Shown one piece after another: positions 23,672 through 36,400 of a DNA stretch of 64,000 bases (the stretch's first letter is position 1; every line of letters starts with the position of its first letter). A program made the position numbers and the translations under genes. Below the pieces are notes generated by a model. That model worked only from the letters and a program-made list of their open reading frames with translations. It was not told the DNA's origin and ran no database searches. Source of the stretch: Kappaphycus alvarezii (taxonomy: Eukaryota; Rhodophyta; Florideophyceae; Gigartinales; Solieriaceae); contig NADL03000462.1 of NCBI GenBank assembly GCA_002205965.3, forward strand, positions 629,001 through 693,000, given 5' to 3'.

Positions 23672-23720
23672 GTGGTTTAGCGGGTTCTTTGCGCTTGAAG
23701 AGGTCGGGGGGTTTGAATTC
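23672..23720 (+). other. tRNA-like promoter, possible SINE head
   Basis: GTGGTTTAGCGG at 23672-23683 resembles a polymerase III A box and GGGTTTGAATTC at 23709-23720 resembles a B box, with box starts 37 bases apart. The whole looks like a tRNA gene copy in which the stems no longer pair well. A tRNA-derived SINE or tRNA pseudogene is more likely than an active tRNA. Confidence 0.3.
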
Positions 23721-23729
23721 AGTAGTGAG

Positions 23730-26700
23730 ATATCAGCTCAATGTCATGGAAGAGTATAGTCTCGATTTGCAAAGATAGCTCTAAAAGCACCACAAACAGA
23801 TAAATAAATGGTAAATTAAGCACATTGTGTACGTTATACTGTACACAAAAGGATTTGTCAACCTGACATTGACCTTCTAAGGGTCCAACTTTGCAACGCT
23901 TGTGTGCGCAAAAATGCTGAAAAATTTGGCTGAGACTTCGTGAAAGAAGCGAGCATCCCGTCAGCAACCTATCTATTGGCTTTATTTCACAAAGAAACCG
24001 GTTCAGATGAAGTGACCGTTTTACTAATTTTATGTACGGTATAGTGTATATTTAAATCCGACATTAGAGATATTGACTTAGTAAATCAGAATTGAACTAG
24101 TCTATGCTTTTCCAAATATGTAAACATACGAAATATTGGAAACAAATATCTAACAGACAATTGCCTCTATAATAAATAAGAAAACACACTAATTTTAATT
24201 ACCGCATGATGTAAGTCTTATAGTAAAAAATATAAAGAAAACTTTTGGGAAAGTCAAATTCAACAGAGGTTTGGTTCTCCACTTATTATTCTTTGAAATT
24301 ACATAAGAACACCTTCTTTTTCGCACCGGATATTAAGGGTGTAATTGGGGAATCTCTATACTTTTTGTGTGACTTATTAAGAGTGAAATTGTTGAAGATA
24401 TGGTCACTTCAGCATTCGTTCCATCTTTCTAAAAATGATGAAAGAAAATAAACTGAAGATTTTTAAATCAAATAATGCCCTTAGCTTTTCTTTATCCTTT
24501 TGAAATCGAAGAGTGGGACTTGAAAAGCTAAGAAAAGTTTTAGAGAATAAAATGTTTTAAGTGGTACTTCATTACGACTGTAAAATCATGAAACGAGAAA
24601 ACTAGAGAACAAAGAGTAATGGAATCCATAAAATATATCAATTTGTGATATCATGTTTTATCTTGTTAAAGAGAATGCTGAAAAGTTGAAAATTTGATCA
24701 CAAATTATAAACCAATCAATTAACTTGTTGTCTCCCATTCCTGGAACCCTTGAATCCATGAACCCTTTATCCGACTGAATCTTTATTCCAAAATAAATAA
24801 GAAAATACAAGCAAATAAGGATCAATTTGTTTTATTTCCTTCAAGAACGAAAAGTTAAATATTTTCTAACCTAAGATTGTCTTTCTTGAGGCCATTCTAA
24901 GTATTGCGTCTGGTTCTACAATTCTAGCAGTGATTACAGCTTCTTGACTTACGTCTTCAGGGGCTTTTTTCCTGCCATAAGATACAGCGCTAATTTCAAC
25001 GATTAAGAACTAGAATTTTAGTGAGTTTATGTCGAGTTTAACCTTTGGATATTCTCGGATATGAAATTGCAGCAATGAAATTTCATTAAATAAATTGATA
25101 TCATGCAAGGCTCTAAATTAGATCCATTTTTGCCTTTATTGAACCGGCATTCATTGTTGTCACTTCATCTGGTCTCTTTCCAATTTTCGTTTTATTTACA
25201 TTTGACTAGTCGAATGTACCAATTTTAATGCGATAAATCTCACTCATAAGTGATATTTTCCTATTTTTAGCTATTATCTATGTAGCATGGTCATACAAAC
25301 AAAAATATTTTTCAATGGGTCCTTTATGCTTTGAAAGTTCCATAATAAACATTTCTGTTCGTCTTGACTGAAAAATCGCGAAAACTTAGACTCAATTACT
25401 CACTTAAACCGATCATCTTATACTGCACCTCCTTAAAGTTTTTCATGTTTTTCATAATCCCTCTAATTTGCCACCATACGTATTAGACAAAAAAATCATT
25501 TGCGTTTTAAGAGCAGCTCAAAATAGTCACCATTAAATATTCTTCTAGCTAAAATAAGGTCATTAAAAGCACTATATCGATGCTATATGTTGGCTATTTT
25601 AAATGTAATATCTGAGTTTAAAATTTTAAAGTTTACCTATGCGCTTAAACATGTGCATTTATCAGACAAATATGAGAAAAATATTTATCATAATATGTAA
25701 ACATTGTTTCCCAAAAACTCATTTAAAATTTCTTTACTTATTCACTGGTAAGGATGACCCAAATTAATATTTTAATATGTATATACCAGATCAAATCTAA
25801 TACTTTCGTTTTCAAATTTTCAGTTCTTATGGCCAACAGCAGTTTTATAGCATGTTTCCACACGTTCAAAAACCTGAATCAAATGTATTCTAATCACATT
25901 ATGTCCCATGGTAAATTTTTTCTGGAAAATTCTTACTGGGCTATTCTATTCCATCTTCTTAGCATCAAATTCACTTCGTATTTTTCAAGATCATTTTTGA
26001 TAGTTTCATTGAGTTATTTGCACTCTTCAACACTTTGGGTTAAATACTTATTTACTTATCTGATTATTGATTCACTACAATTATCATCAATTTCAGGCGG
26101 TGCTCATCAAAGGAGTAGCTAAACCTCAGATACTGGAATATTTTTTCACTGAACAGTTTCACCTAATTACTATGATCTTTTTTCAAATTAGTATCATTTT
26201 GCAGCAGATTAAAAAATAGCCCTAGTCCCCCTTTCAATGTCAAAGATTCCCTTTCCCCGCACATGTTGCACCTCACCATTTTCCTGCTTGAAACTCGCTA
26301 TTACCATCTCAAAAAAATCTTCATAGCACCGTTTCCTGGACTAAGAGGCTCATTTTCGTTCCAGTAGAACTGAAAAGCGATTTCAGGGCTCTAAAATATG
26401 GTATAAGGATCCGTGCAGGGGAGCCTCTTTTCGCATCGTGGCCTATTCTAACGCCTTTGAATGTTAATAGTTGATAATCCAAGTTTTAGGAATGAAATGC
26501 CCAACATTCCGTCAACAACAAGAAATTCATTCATTTAAGAACTAATGATTTTTTTGTATTTAACGGAAGTTAAATTTCAATATGCATGTGCTCATTGGAT
26601 GAAAAAGTGCTATTTCAAGATTATTGCGTAGTTTAAACTTAGATTTTGGTACAAATCCTTATCGATAGTTACCCGTAATGTCCTGCTTCTCTTATATGCG

Positions 26701-29700
26701 CATATTTTGACAAGCGAAAATATTTGGAAGGAATTTTCGTATAAATAAAGTGTGATCAAACAGTTTTAAAGAATCACTGGTACTGGAATATGACTAATGT
26801 CGACTTTTCTGTAATTATTGCTGCAAAAGTTCTTTTTCGCTTATTTGAAATCAATGATTGTTATCTAGCGAGTATAATACTCTTACTCCCAAATAATAAA
26901 GTAAAACTCGCCTATGTGAATTAAAGTAGCAAAGTGATTGTGAATTGTCAACGTATATTGCCGAGACTGCAAAAAATGGCAAAATTTTCGCTAAAAATCA
27001 TAATGTTACAAGAAAATTCAAATATTTTATTTCACCAATTTTATAGAAAGGGAGTCTATGTGAATCTGTAAGTATTTTTTTAATTTTATTTGTAAGATAT
27101 TGAGAGCATTTTACGGGAATTGGAACAAAAATTTACTTTTTGGAGAAAGGAACACCTCAAACATACTTTTGGTCCACTTAAATATTTGTAAGTGTATATG
27201 AGTACTACTGAGTTCCATTTTTCTACCTATGAAAAATAGGTTGAGAGAAGTAAAATTGAGCTAAGAAGAGAATGATGAGATATGCTCTTTCTCAAATAGT
27301 CGATGAAAACATTCTACAGTACACGATTTGCGGAGGTTTAGGACCTAAACTAGATGGAAAACAGTAGTCGCAATGTGTTGTAATTACTTGTTATACTATA
27401 TAGATTGAGGTAATTTGCAGTACAGGTTCGTATTTTAGGAGCCTCTTAAAATATGGAATCAATACTGTTGAAATTTTCTGATTCCTTTAATTTGCGAACA
27501 GACAACTAATTTACGCTATAGTAAGTTAGAAATATTTTCTGAAGACATGATAATATGCCACTGAATTTTTTTTTGTATGGTTACTCGTGTCCTTCCGTAT
27601 TCAAAACTGAAAGGATACTATAATATACCAAAAAATATTTCTTGTATGGCTACTCGTGTCCTGTCTTATTCACAACTGAAAAGCTGGGCGAATAAATACA
27701 TAAGGCCTTGAGAAGTTTCTATATATATAAATAAATCTATAAGGTCTTGAGAAGCTTCACTTACCCCTGTATTCATTTATTCACCTCTGGGTACCGAATA
27801 AGTCTTAATATACCTTATTTCTGCCTTCCTCAACTCTTTTTACCAATAAAAACAAACATCCGCTCTCTGGTACCAAATTATCCTCGCACAGGACTGATTC
27901 ATATATCTTCTGTTCAGTACAGCGAATAAGAAATCTTTGAAGCCCTTGTATCCGTTTTCCATTTTAATTCCTACTCTGAGGTGTATATAAGCTTTTGCAT
28001 CACAAACATCAATTTAAAAATGATTCGCTCACAGTTGATAGCACTGAAACCTATTTTATTTCCAATACAGAGGAATTTTCACTTCCATAGAACTTTTCTG
28101 TTTAAAACTATCATACTATTTATTATTTTATGTATAGTTCAGCTTTTCTGTCGAAAAGTTTTGTAAACTGTGACGAAAATATTGGTTGTAGCTCAGTAAG
28201 TTGATGGAAATATTCCTATGCTAGGAGCTGTCCGGTGAGTATTTAGATGTTCCCGTGGTATCCTCATAGGTACATCCCAGTTGGATAATGTCAAGTAAAT
28301 TTATTGAATTCAGATAAAAAATTTATACAGTGACGTATAAATTTAGTTTCTCGAAAATGCTAATTAATAGAGAAATTAAGCAAATCAATTTAAACCAAAA
28401 AAAGTGCATAAGAAGGAAGTAAAATTGACTGGATGGATAAATCATTACAAAATTCCCAACAATATTATTAACTATGAACCTTATTGTCTTATAGTAGTTT
28501 CATATATTCAATCACATGAACTCATTCATACTTTGGCCATAAATTTACGATAAATGCTTTGTTACATAATTAGAAATGTATTTTTACTAGTTAATACATT
28601 TGGTGAGGCGAAAAAAATAACAAAAAACCAGAAGGTTGAACTGAAACTTGATAATAGAAACGCCCTGATTTCTGATAATTCTGTTAGCTTATTTCATAAC
28701 TTCGACTTAGTTTAGTCTCTCAATGTGGTTTATAAAGCTAACGAAAAACATTAATTAGGTCACCTTATTTCCCCGTTCAGAAGAAATATTTGGCCCGTTC
28801 ATATGAGCGGCGTTGCTTTCTCTTCTTCGAGTACCTAAATTTTAATACGGTTAGAACTGAAACTACTTTTAAAACGGACTTTCAACGTCCAAATATCTTG
28901 CCTTCATTAGTGTTATTTGCATTATTTAATGAGCAAGAATCGAATAAGGTTGATTACGGAGTAATTTTATTTCTGAAATTCTTTCCCGTTCTCAAATTTT
29001 ATGTAATTCATTTCAGAATATTTTGTCCAATCGGAGAACGAAGAAACAGAAAAGTTTGCTAGTCACATGATCCTGACGAATACATGCGTGAAATAACTTT
29101 TGAGGTCCTTTGTGACCACTACTAATTTAATTTACCTACCATTGGTGTATTAATTCATGCGATTTAAGGAAAATTCAGTTTTGTAGTTTCTATTAGCGCT
29201 ACTACTGGAATCGAATTTTCAGACATTTTAATTGGTGAGTGTCGTGAACTTCAAACATATTCGTCCTGTACAAAACTTTATTAAACATCTAATTCCAATA
29301 CCTTAGGATATTTTGGTCTTTGAAAATGACCCAGTTCATACCAAAATAAATTCTGCATATTTTTAAAAACTATTTTCCAAACTATTGAAACAGACCATAA
29401 GAATGGAAAAATCAACGTTACATTTTTCAGTGCGGCTCAAAAAATAACTTTGAGTTCAAAATGTTATTTAAAGGGATATTTTGCACTTCTTTGCGATATT
29501 TTTGACGCAATTATGTTTCAACATCTCCTTGATAAAAGTACCTATTTTTTAAAGAAAGTCGAGTGCTTCAATTTTCGAGGTTTCTGGATTGTATCGTAGG
29601 CAGATCGTTTCTAAAGTCCCTTAGCGCCATTTTCAGATATTTACTTGTGATAACGTGCATATAACCAAAGAAATATATTCTAGTGCCTATTTTATTCCTA

Positions 29701-30051
29701 AAATAGAATCTCCTGTGCCGGCAGGTTCTATACTGTTTTCTTCTCAGGTAAGAAAGATGTTACTGTAAGACGGACTGACATTTTTTGGCGATTCTGACAA
29801 TTTAATAGCCTGCTTGGCAAATTATTGGTTAAATAATCGCGAGAAAGCACTTGAGAACTTAGGAGAGATGGTGTGGAAGCTTGATCTTGGCAGCGATGAC
29901 ACGGGAGATTTCTGGTGGAGATTTCCCTAAGGCTGTGGGCCTATGGGATGTTGAGAAGTTGCACACTATAGAGCTTGATTTCTCCAGTATGCTGTATTTC
30001 TGCAGTTCGATGAACTTTTAATTAATTTGAACCCCAAATTGTACAGATCAT
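23730..30051. other. AT-rich gene-free stretch
   Basis: No gene supported. The ORF at 25754-26122 translates into a hydrophobic Phe/Ser/Leu/Ile mixture typical of AT-rich non-coding DNA. Local duplications lie at 27571-27758. Confidence 0.5.
27571..27758 (+). repeat. Two local imperfect duplications
   Basis: A segment of about 43 bases around TGGTTACTCGTGTCC (27571-27613) recurs with a few changes about 70 bases downstream. A second segment of 30 bases, AATAAATACATAAGGCCTTG and following (27689-27718), recurs at 27729-27758. Confidence 0.7.
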
Positions 30052-30174
30052 CTCCAGTCTGGGGAGATTGTCAAGAAGTACACATGCAGATATTGTAAGA
30101 TATATTTCCAGTTTGCGTACAAATCTGAGAATAAAGATCGCTTGAGGCAGACCCGAGTCCATGGTGGTATAAAA
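30052..30174 (+). pseudogene. BED-type zinc finger remnant (hAT-like?)
   Basis: The frame reads EIVKKYTCRYCKIYF and then SENKDRLRQTRVHGG. Cys-x2-Cys followed after about 20 residues by N-K-x-R-L-R and a final His is the BED finger pattern common at the N-terminus of hAT transposases. One of the two histidines is missing (RLRQT where RLR-x-H is usual). The frame stops at 30174. Downstream to about 33 kb the DNA is less AT-rich, and scattered same-strand frames might be hAT remains, but none is firm. Confidence 0.35.
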
Positions 30175-33100
30175 TAATTCAGTGGTGTTCTCTGCAGAAT
30201 TGTACCGCTTATAAAAGAGCTATTCTGCTTGTCATTCATGAAATTAAACTGCCAAACCAGAGTAAGACTTTCGTTCGGCTTGCCGTTTGCCCAATCTAGA
30301 GATCCGTGACTAGCTGGATCGAGAAACTTGATTTGCAGTCTGTGTTTAATTTCTATATAAGCAAGTAGCCTTGGTGGGATCGAATGTGCAGGAGGGTTTA
30401 ATTGAGCAGTTCGAAGTTGCCAGCGGTCTTCGAATGGTTCGCCGATACAAATTTGTTCTTAACAAAGTATATGTCACGTTGGGACCAGTAGTTTTAATAT
30501 TGGTTGTGGGCGCGATATTCTACTGTCTGGGATGAGAGAAGACCCGTAGCGGAATCATACGGCGTGTGTTTGCTGTCACACTCCGACTCTTTGGCTCGGC
30601 TGAGGATATGAGCTTCAAACTAGACACTGTTGTAGAAATTTTTTGGGGGCGTCTTGAAGTTAACCAGCCGAAATATTCAGATTCAAGCCTCTATCTTTTG
30701 AGTTTGTCGCCATATTTGGACTTCATGATATGAGTCGATTCACAGTAGAGAGTGCGGGAGCCTGTGGCCACAGTAAATTTACATACCGCAGTAAAGAGGA
30801 ACTTAGCTCCCCAAGTGCTTCACTAGGGCGGGATGGTCAACATCAGTACTGCAATATATGTACCTTTTAGGTATTGGAGTTTTGACATTATGTACTATTA
30901 CACTAAGGAATGGTTGCAGTATAACTTTAACTTCAGGTGACCCATGTCGGGAGGGGGACTAGCATGCTTAAAGCGGAAGACGCTGCATGTTGGTTTCGAG
31001 ATGTAAACTGTAGATTCGGTGCTGTAATATTCTGCTTGATACGCTTTTTTTAGGTTCAAGTGCTCAAGAATAAGTAAACAATTTGAATCGATTGCGATGA
31101 TCGCCCTGATTGACGTCCGATCAGCCATGGAAGTGGTTTTTTCCCTATATTTTAATGGATATCTGGTTGCATGAGGTCGCCTCGAACCGCAGCTCTCGCC
31201 TTCTGTGTAAGGAGAGTCTTATCCTTGAACCTTTGGTAGTCCAAATGCAATCATAACGGGGTAAGGATTGGAGGCGGCCTTACGCAGGTGAGGAAGCCAT
31301 TAAATCGCGTCGTAATGGTCTCTTTCGTCTGGCTCGACGTCCAAGGCGGCTGTGAAATTGTACCAGTCGTGGAAGAACTTGTCAGATGCGATTGAGCAAG
31401 GCGGTTTACTGGACTGGATAGCAGTGGATGCAATAATAGATGCCGCAAATATCACGTGCTTAGGGTATATGGAGAGGGAATAGGGAAGTATTTTTCTCTC
31501 CGCAAGACGATTCCTGAAGCATAAAAGGCAAGGATTGTTACAGTGGTAGGACCGGTGCGTATTCTATAGGGAGGAAAGTCGGTCTAGATACAGATTTTGA
31601 GTGTTGCTCGTTCATCGGGGACCAAAAATTGCTGCATGCCCTCAAACTGTAGGAATTTGACATCGACGACTCTTTCATAGAGCTTTCTGACAAGTTCGAA
31701 ATTCGGTAAGTACTGCACTTGGTCAAAAGAAGACAAAGGATTCCCAGGGCTTTGGGATTCCAGAAAATATTTCTGCCGGGGATGCGGCCAACTGGGAATG
31801 TAGGTAGTGATTTTCTTTAGTCGGGAAATAAGCACGGAGAAAATGTCCATGCATTTGAGGAAAGCTCCAGCGAGTCAGGAGTAGTGCGTATGTCTACTTT
31901 TACAGCGATAAGCATGTTTTAAAACTGGTGCCGACGTCAGCCATCGTTAAAGAGTACTTCTCAGCGTTTGATCCATGTGAATCGAAGGGACAGAAATTTT
32001 CGGAACAGAACTTCTCTAAGGTGGTATAGTTGCAAATTATTCGGAATTTCGGGGGTTAACGAAACTTTTCTGGAATGACTCGGTGCAGATGAACTTTATA
32101 TCGGGAATAGGTGGTGCAATATGCGCCGTAGACATCTTTCATCTTTGCTTCCGTAGCATAGTTGAATATTATATGAAGGTGACCAACCTATTGCCCGTTG
32201 GAATCGTGCTAATTAGCGCAAATAAACGCTGTTCCCCAAAGAGTCGCTCATTGTCTTAGATACTAGTTATTCCACTAAGGTCTGACTGGGCAAAATTTAT
32301 TACCATATTGTTGCGTCTCGTAGGCTTGGATTGTTCTGGAGTCTACATTTGTTCCTCGAAACGGTGCTAGGGAGGTTAGTAATTTTTATTCTTCAATAAT
32401 TAGTGTACTCCATAAACACAACCGACTAATCTCCACTTCTGTAGCATAGATGGAGTCTTCGATATCTCAAATCGTGTTTTCATTCAATTATGCCAGTTCA
32501 AGAAGAAAATTGTTTCCGTCGTGCTCATTGGAGTGCCCGGTATCCGATGCGTGGCTCCATTATCATTTGGGAAGCCTTGAATTCTTCGCATGTTGCGCTG
32601 GAGGGCGGGTAGGCTCATGTTTTCTGCTGAAGGCTGAGACGTAGGGCGGGTATACAGAAGATAAGTTCGTGCGGGAGCCTGTGGTTTGTAAGAACTGCCT
32701 GGGGGTGAAATCAACTACGGGCGTCTGGAAAGCAGTCTCGTGAGCAGTGAGGCACTTTTTGAGGTCCTTTCAAGATGCATGAACCGTGATAGTCTCCAAG
32801 ATCTCGTATATCAGGCGGGAAAAGGGGTTTTCGGGTAGCCTGTTTCAGTGGAACTGCGCTGTGGTGTGCAGCTATAGATACTCTTCAACTGTATTGGAAC
32901 CCTTTTTAAGGCTTACATCCCGGCGCCGTAGTCCAGCGAACCTCTGCGAGGAAGGCTCCAGGAACTTGGCCCGGATTATGGATATGGTGCCGGACGGTTA
33001 TGGGGTCCAACTCGCTGTAACCACCTCTCCTTGGGCGTCATTGGTCGCTTATGTCATCAAAAAGGTTTTGATCTCGCCCTTCGTTCACAATAGAAGCTCG

Positions 33101-33476
33101 AAATGGATATTTACAGGAGTTTGAGCGTCTACGTTGAGCGCTTATTCAAGTTTGTAGATGAATTTGAAATGATGCATAGGACACGACCAGAAGAAGATAA
33201 TTTCAGGTGCGATGGGAGGTAGTGGCGCGATGATGAAATTGTCAATGATTTTGCGAATGCTTTTATACATGGAGTCAGTGCTGTTACTGCTCGTCGTTTC
33301 CATCTCAAGTGGTGAATAATGACCAGGTAAGTGTCATGCGCGCGGTCATGACTCGAGGAGAAGGGAATGAGCGTATACAGGGTGTTGAAATAATCAGGGG
33401 GACTTATCAGTGGCCTACAGTTTGAGAGTACTAGATTATGGCCAAAGTAAAATCGCTTCTTCACTATTTTATTCAT
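30175..33476. other. Less AT-rich, no gene supported
   Basis: The base composition is closer to that of the mobile-element regions than to the AT-rich flanks. Short ORFs on both strands, such as 32786-33124, have mixed composition but no recognisable motif. It may be a decayed DNA transposon belonging to the zinc finger at 30.1 kb. Confidence 0.3.
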
Positions 33477-36400
33477 GAAGCAGATGTTCGTATGCAGCCT
33501 ATTTTACATGTTTTTCTTCTCATGTAAGCAATATCTTACTGTAAGACTACTTCGCTTGTGGTTGTCGCACTTGAAAGTGTAACATCTATAGAAATCGTCG
33601 ATTATATCCGTGGCAACATCCTTCTATACCCTTCTATAGCTTATTCATTAACTTAAAAATATAAATTTACTAGGCTCCAAATGCGCTTTGGTAACTTCTA
33701 CAGTCTTGAAAGTTCTCTACATATTTCATTCACTACAAATTGATGTAATCATTTATTTCACATACAATTCGTTTGAATTTCATCTGTCGAGAAATTTCTA
33801 AACAGCAGAATTAGGAGTAGTTTACTGGTATCAAAATATTGAAAATGAAGTCATAGGAATCTTGATAAATTTCAGTTTATGTTGGCTTGGAAATAATTGC
33901 AGGCTAGTAGTACCCAAGATGTGGCGAGGCTTTCTTGAAAATACATTGTAAAGAATTGAATGAATTTCCTCGAAATTTTGAAAAACCATTGAAAGTATTC
34001 ATGAGCGTAGTGCAGATAATAATAATTCGGGATGTTGGGAGATAATCTTCTATCAATTGTATTGACGGGATGTCATTTTTTTGATCATGTATTTCTACAG
34101 ACTAATCAGAACAAAGCACTTAAAATTTAGAATAGTAAGGAGGATTCCATAAAAGCTTACAATAACAACTTAACGATAAATAATAGTTGTAACGATTTTG
34201 ATGACATTTTGTTTCGATCCATAGTTTCCCAGGATCTTTCAACCTAACATATAATCTTTATGTCTGTCACTTTTCCTATTAGCTACCATAAAGTTCTCGA
34301 TTTAAATAAGAAAGTCTATTTACAGTTTTTCTGTAGAACGATTTATTTGAAAAGTGGATCACTATTTATTTGTTTCATGTGGAGTGTTTTCTATTCAAGG
34401 CCAGTGAGTTTCTCCTAAATATTCTCCAGAGTTTTGGCTAGCCCTACTGGCTGATCTATAGATTTAAGCTACAGCTGTCATTGTAATTCTCAAATACTTG
34501 CTCCAACTTCCACCGCAGCAATGCGCCTAAAGCACAACAGCTAGCCTCCACAGCAGCCTTCGATTGTGAATTAATGAAAATTCCTTCCATGTGGGCACTG
34601 TGATCGTAATCTCTATACTAGGTTATCATCAACTCACAGTACTGTACTATGAGGCAGTAAAGGCTGTACTGAACATATAATGACCCGAAACTTGTAACTG
34701 CACTGCTACAGTCCAATTGTAATGTGGGTTTATCTACACAGCTGAATTTCATTGGCATTACTTGTTAAAGCCTTGTAAGATTCCAAATCAGGCTGCTAGA
34801 CATATCACTAAATATGCGGCAGTATGCAGTGTACTGCCTATTGTGACGCAGGATACCCTCGAACCTATATTGACTCGCTCTGTAATTGAACATTTTCGAA
34901 AGCAGTGGTATTTAAAATACTAGCAAAATGTAATCTCAACATATTTTATTCGTTTTTCAGAGAAAATTTTGAGTAATTAGTTCGATGAAAAACCCAAGCT
35001 GTACACAAATTCATTGGATTCAGTGCGAATTTTAATGAGTCCAATTTCAAGATTCCGACCTTCATACATCTTTGAAGTTATAGGGCTCTCATACGAATCT
35101 TTTTACAGATTGAAGATAGATTTATACTATCTAGTCGCACACTGAGACAAGAAGAGCGCATAATAAATCTTATGAGAATATATTTTGCTGGTAAGATTAT
35201 ACGCTGTTCAGTTGACTTGGCACAACTATGGATTTTGGTACCAAAATTATATGATAATATCTTGGTGTTCTTTTACTTTAAGACTAATCAAAAGATCCTA
35301 TCCCTTTAATTTTACTATCAATTTAATTATAGTAATCACCATCTACTCCGGAAACCGAGCAGTTTGCTTCCGTGTCTGTGACTCATTCCTAGAGCCGCCA
35401 CAGTTTGAAACCTCGCGTCCTATCATATAAAAAACTGGGCACATGCGGGGGTTTTCATAGAGGCACATGCCGGTCTTTAATCCCGATGAAATCGTTTCCG
35501 CGCTGAATTGAGTTATGTAAAGCCCAGTTTGGGTCGAATACTTTTTCAAATTTATCCGTGACGAGAGTTAGTTTGCTTCCTATATTCCACGCTGCAAGTC
35601 AGTCTTCTATTTTGTGGAACATCAATTTTGGACCGCGGAGGCATTTATTGTCGTGAATTTCAAAATAAACAAAAAAGGGTGGCGTTTGCAGGCGACTCTG
35701 AAAAAAAACAGAAGCGTGCCAGCTCTGTCTGGGTTGAAAGTAGATGAACTGATTGCTCCCTTTACCCACCGAAGTGCGTCAGTAGCACTACTTGTACACA
35801 ATCCAGTCAATGTCGAATAGCCCGAACATGCGCGAAAATATGTCTCTACCAGGATAAAAATCATTATGGAGCATCCATTATATATACTGTAGTAAATATC
35901 TATAAATTCTGTGGCCCTGATAGACCTTTCATAGACATATATCTCAATGGAATATCTACTGTATAGATAGAGTAGAATTACCCCCTCATAAAACAGTGCA
36001 TTAGCGAGGACTACAGTATGCAATATGCGCGCAAGACGCATATCGGTATATTTTTCTATATTTATCAAGCAGCGATGGCCCTTTCGATAGTTTCATGTAT
36101 CAATTTCACCGTGCGGATTTCTTCGACATCTTGCGTCACCCACGGCTCCCTCTCCACGTTTCACCTGAATGGCAAGAGAACGAGGCCGATCGGTTCCTGT
36201 CTATCCCTATTTAATTGGTCTTTGCGTACTGTTCGAGGTTCCCTCGTGATCTTCACCGCTTGGACCTCTGTTTGACGGAAATTTTTTGTGCCATAACCAA
36301 TTCAAAGTACATCGTCTTCACGAAATTTGCAGTTCTCCTCGCGGCTAACGACAATGTAAAGTTCTTCGCGCGGTTGAGTAATTCAGGGCTTTATCCTAAA

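Noticed and set aside
25754..26122. 122-codon + ORF with membrane-like composition
   Set aside because: Phe/Ser/Leu/Ile-rich translation is what AT-rich non-coding DNA gives; no start context or motif supports it.
28184..28260. tRNA-like GGTTGTAGCTCAGT start
   Set aside because: No B box or T-arm follows at the right distance and no acceptor stem closes.
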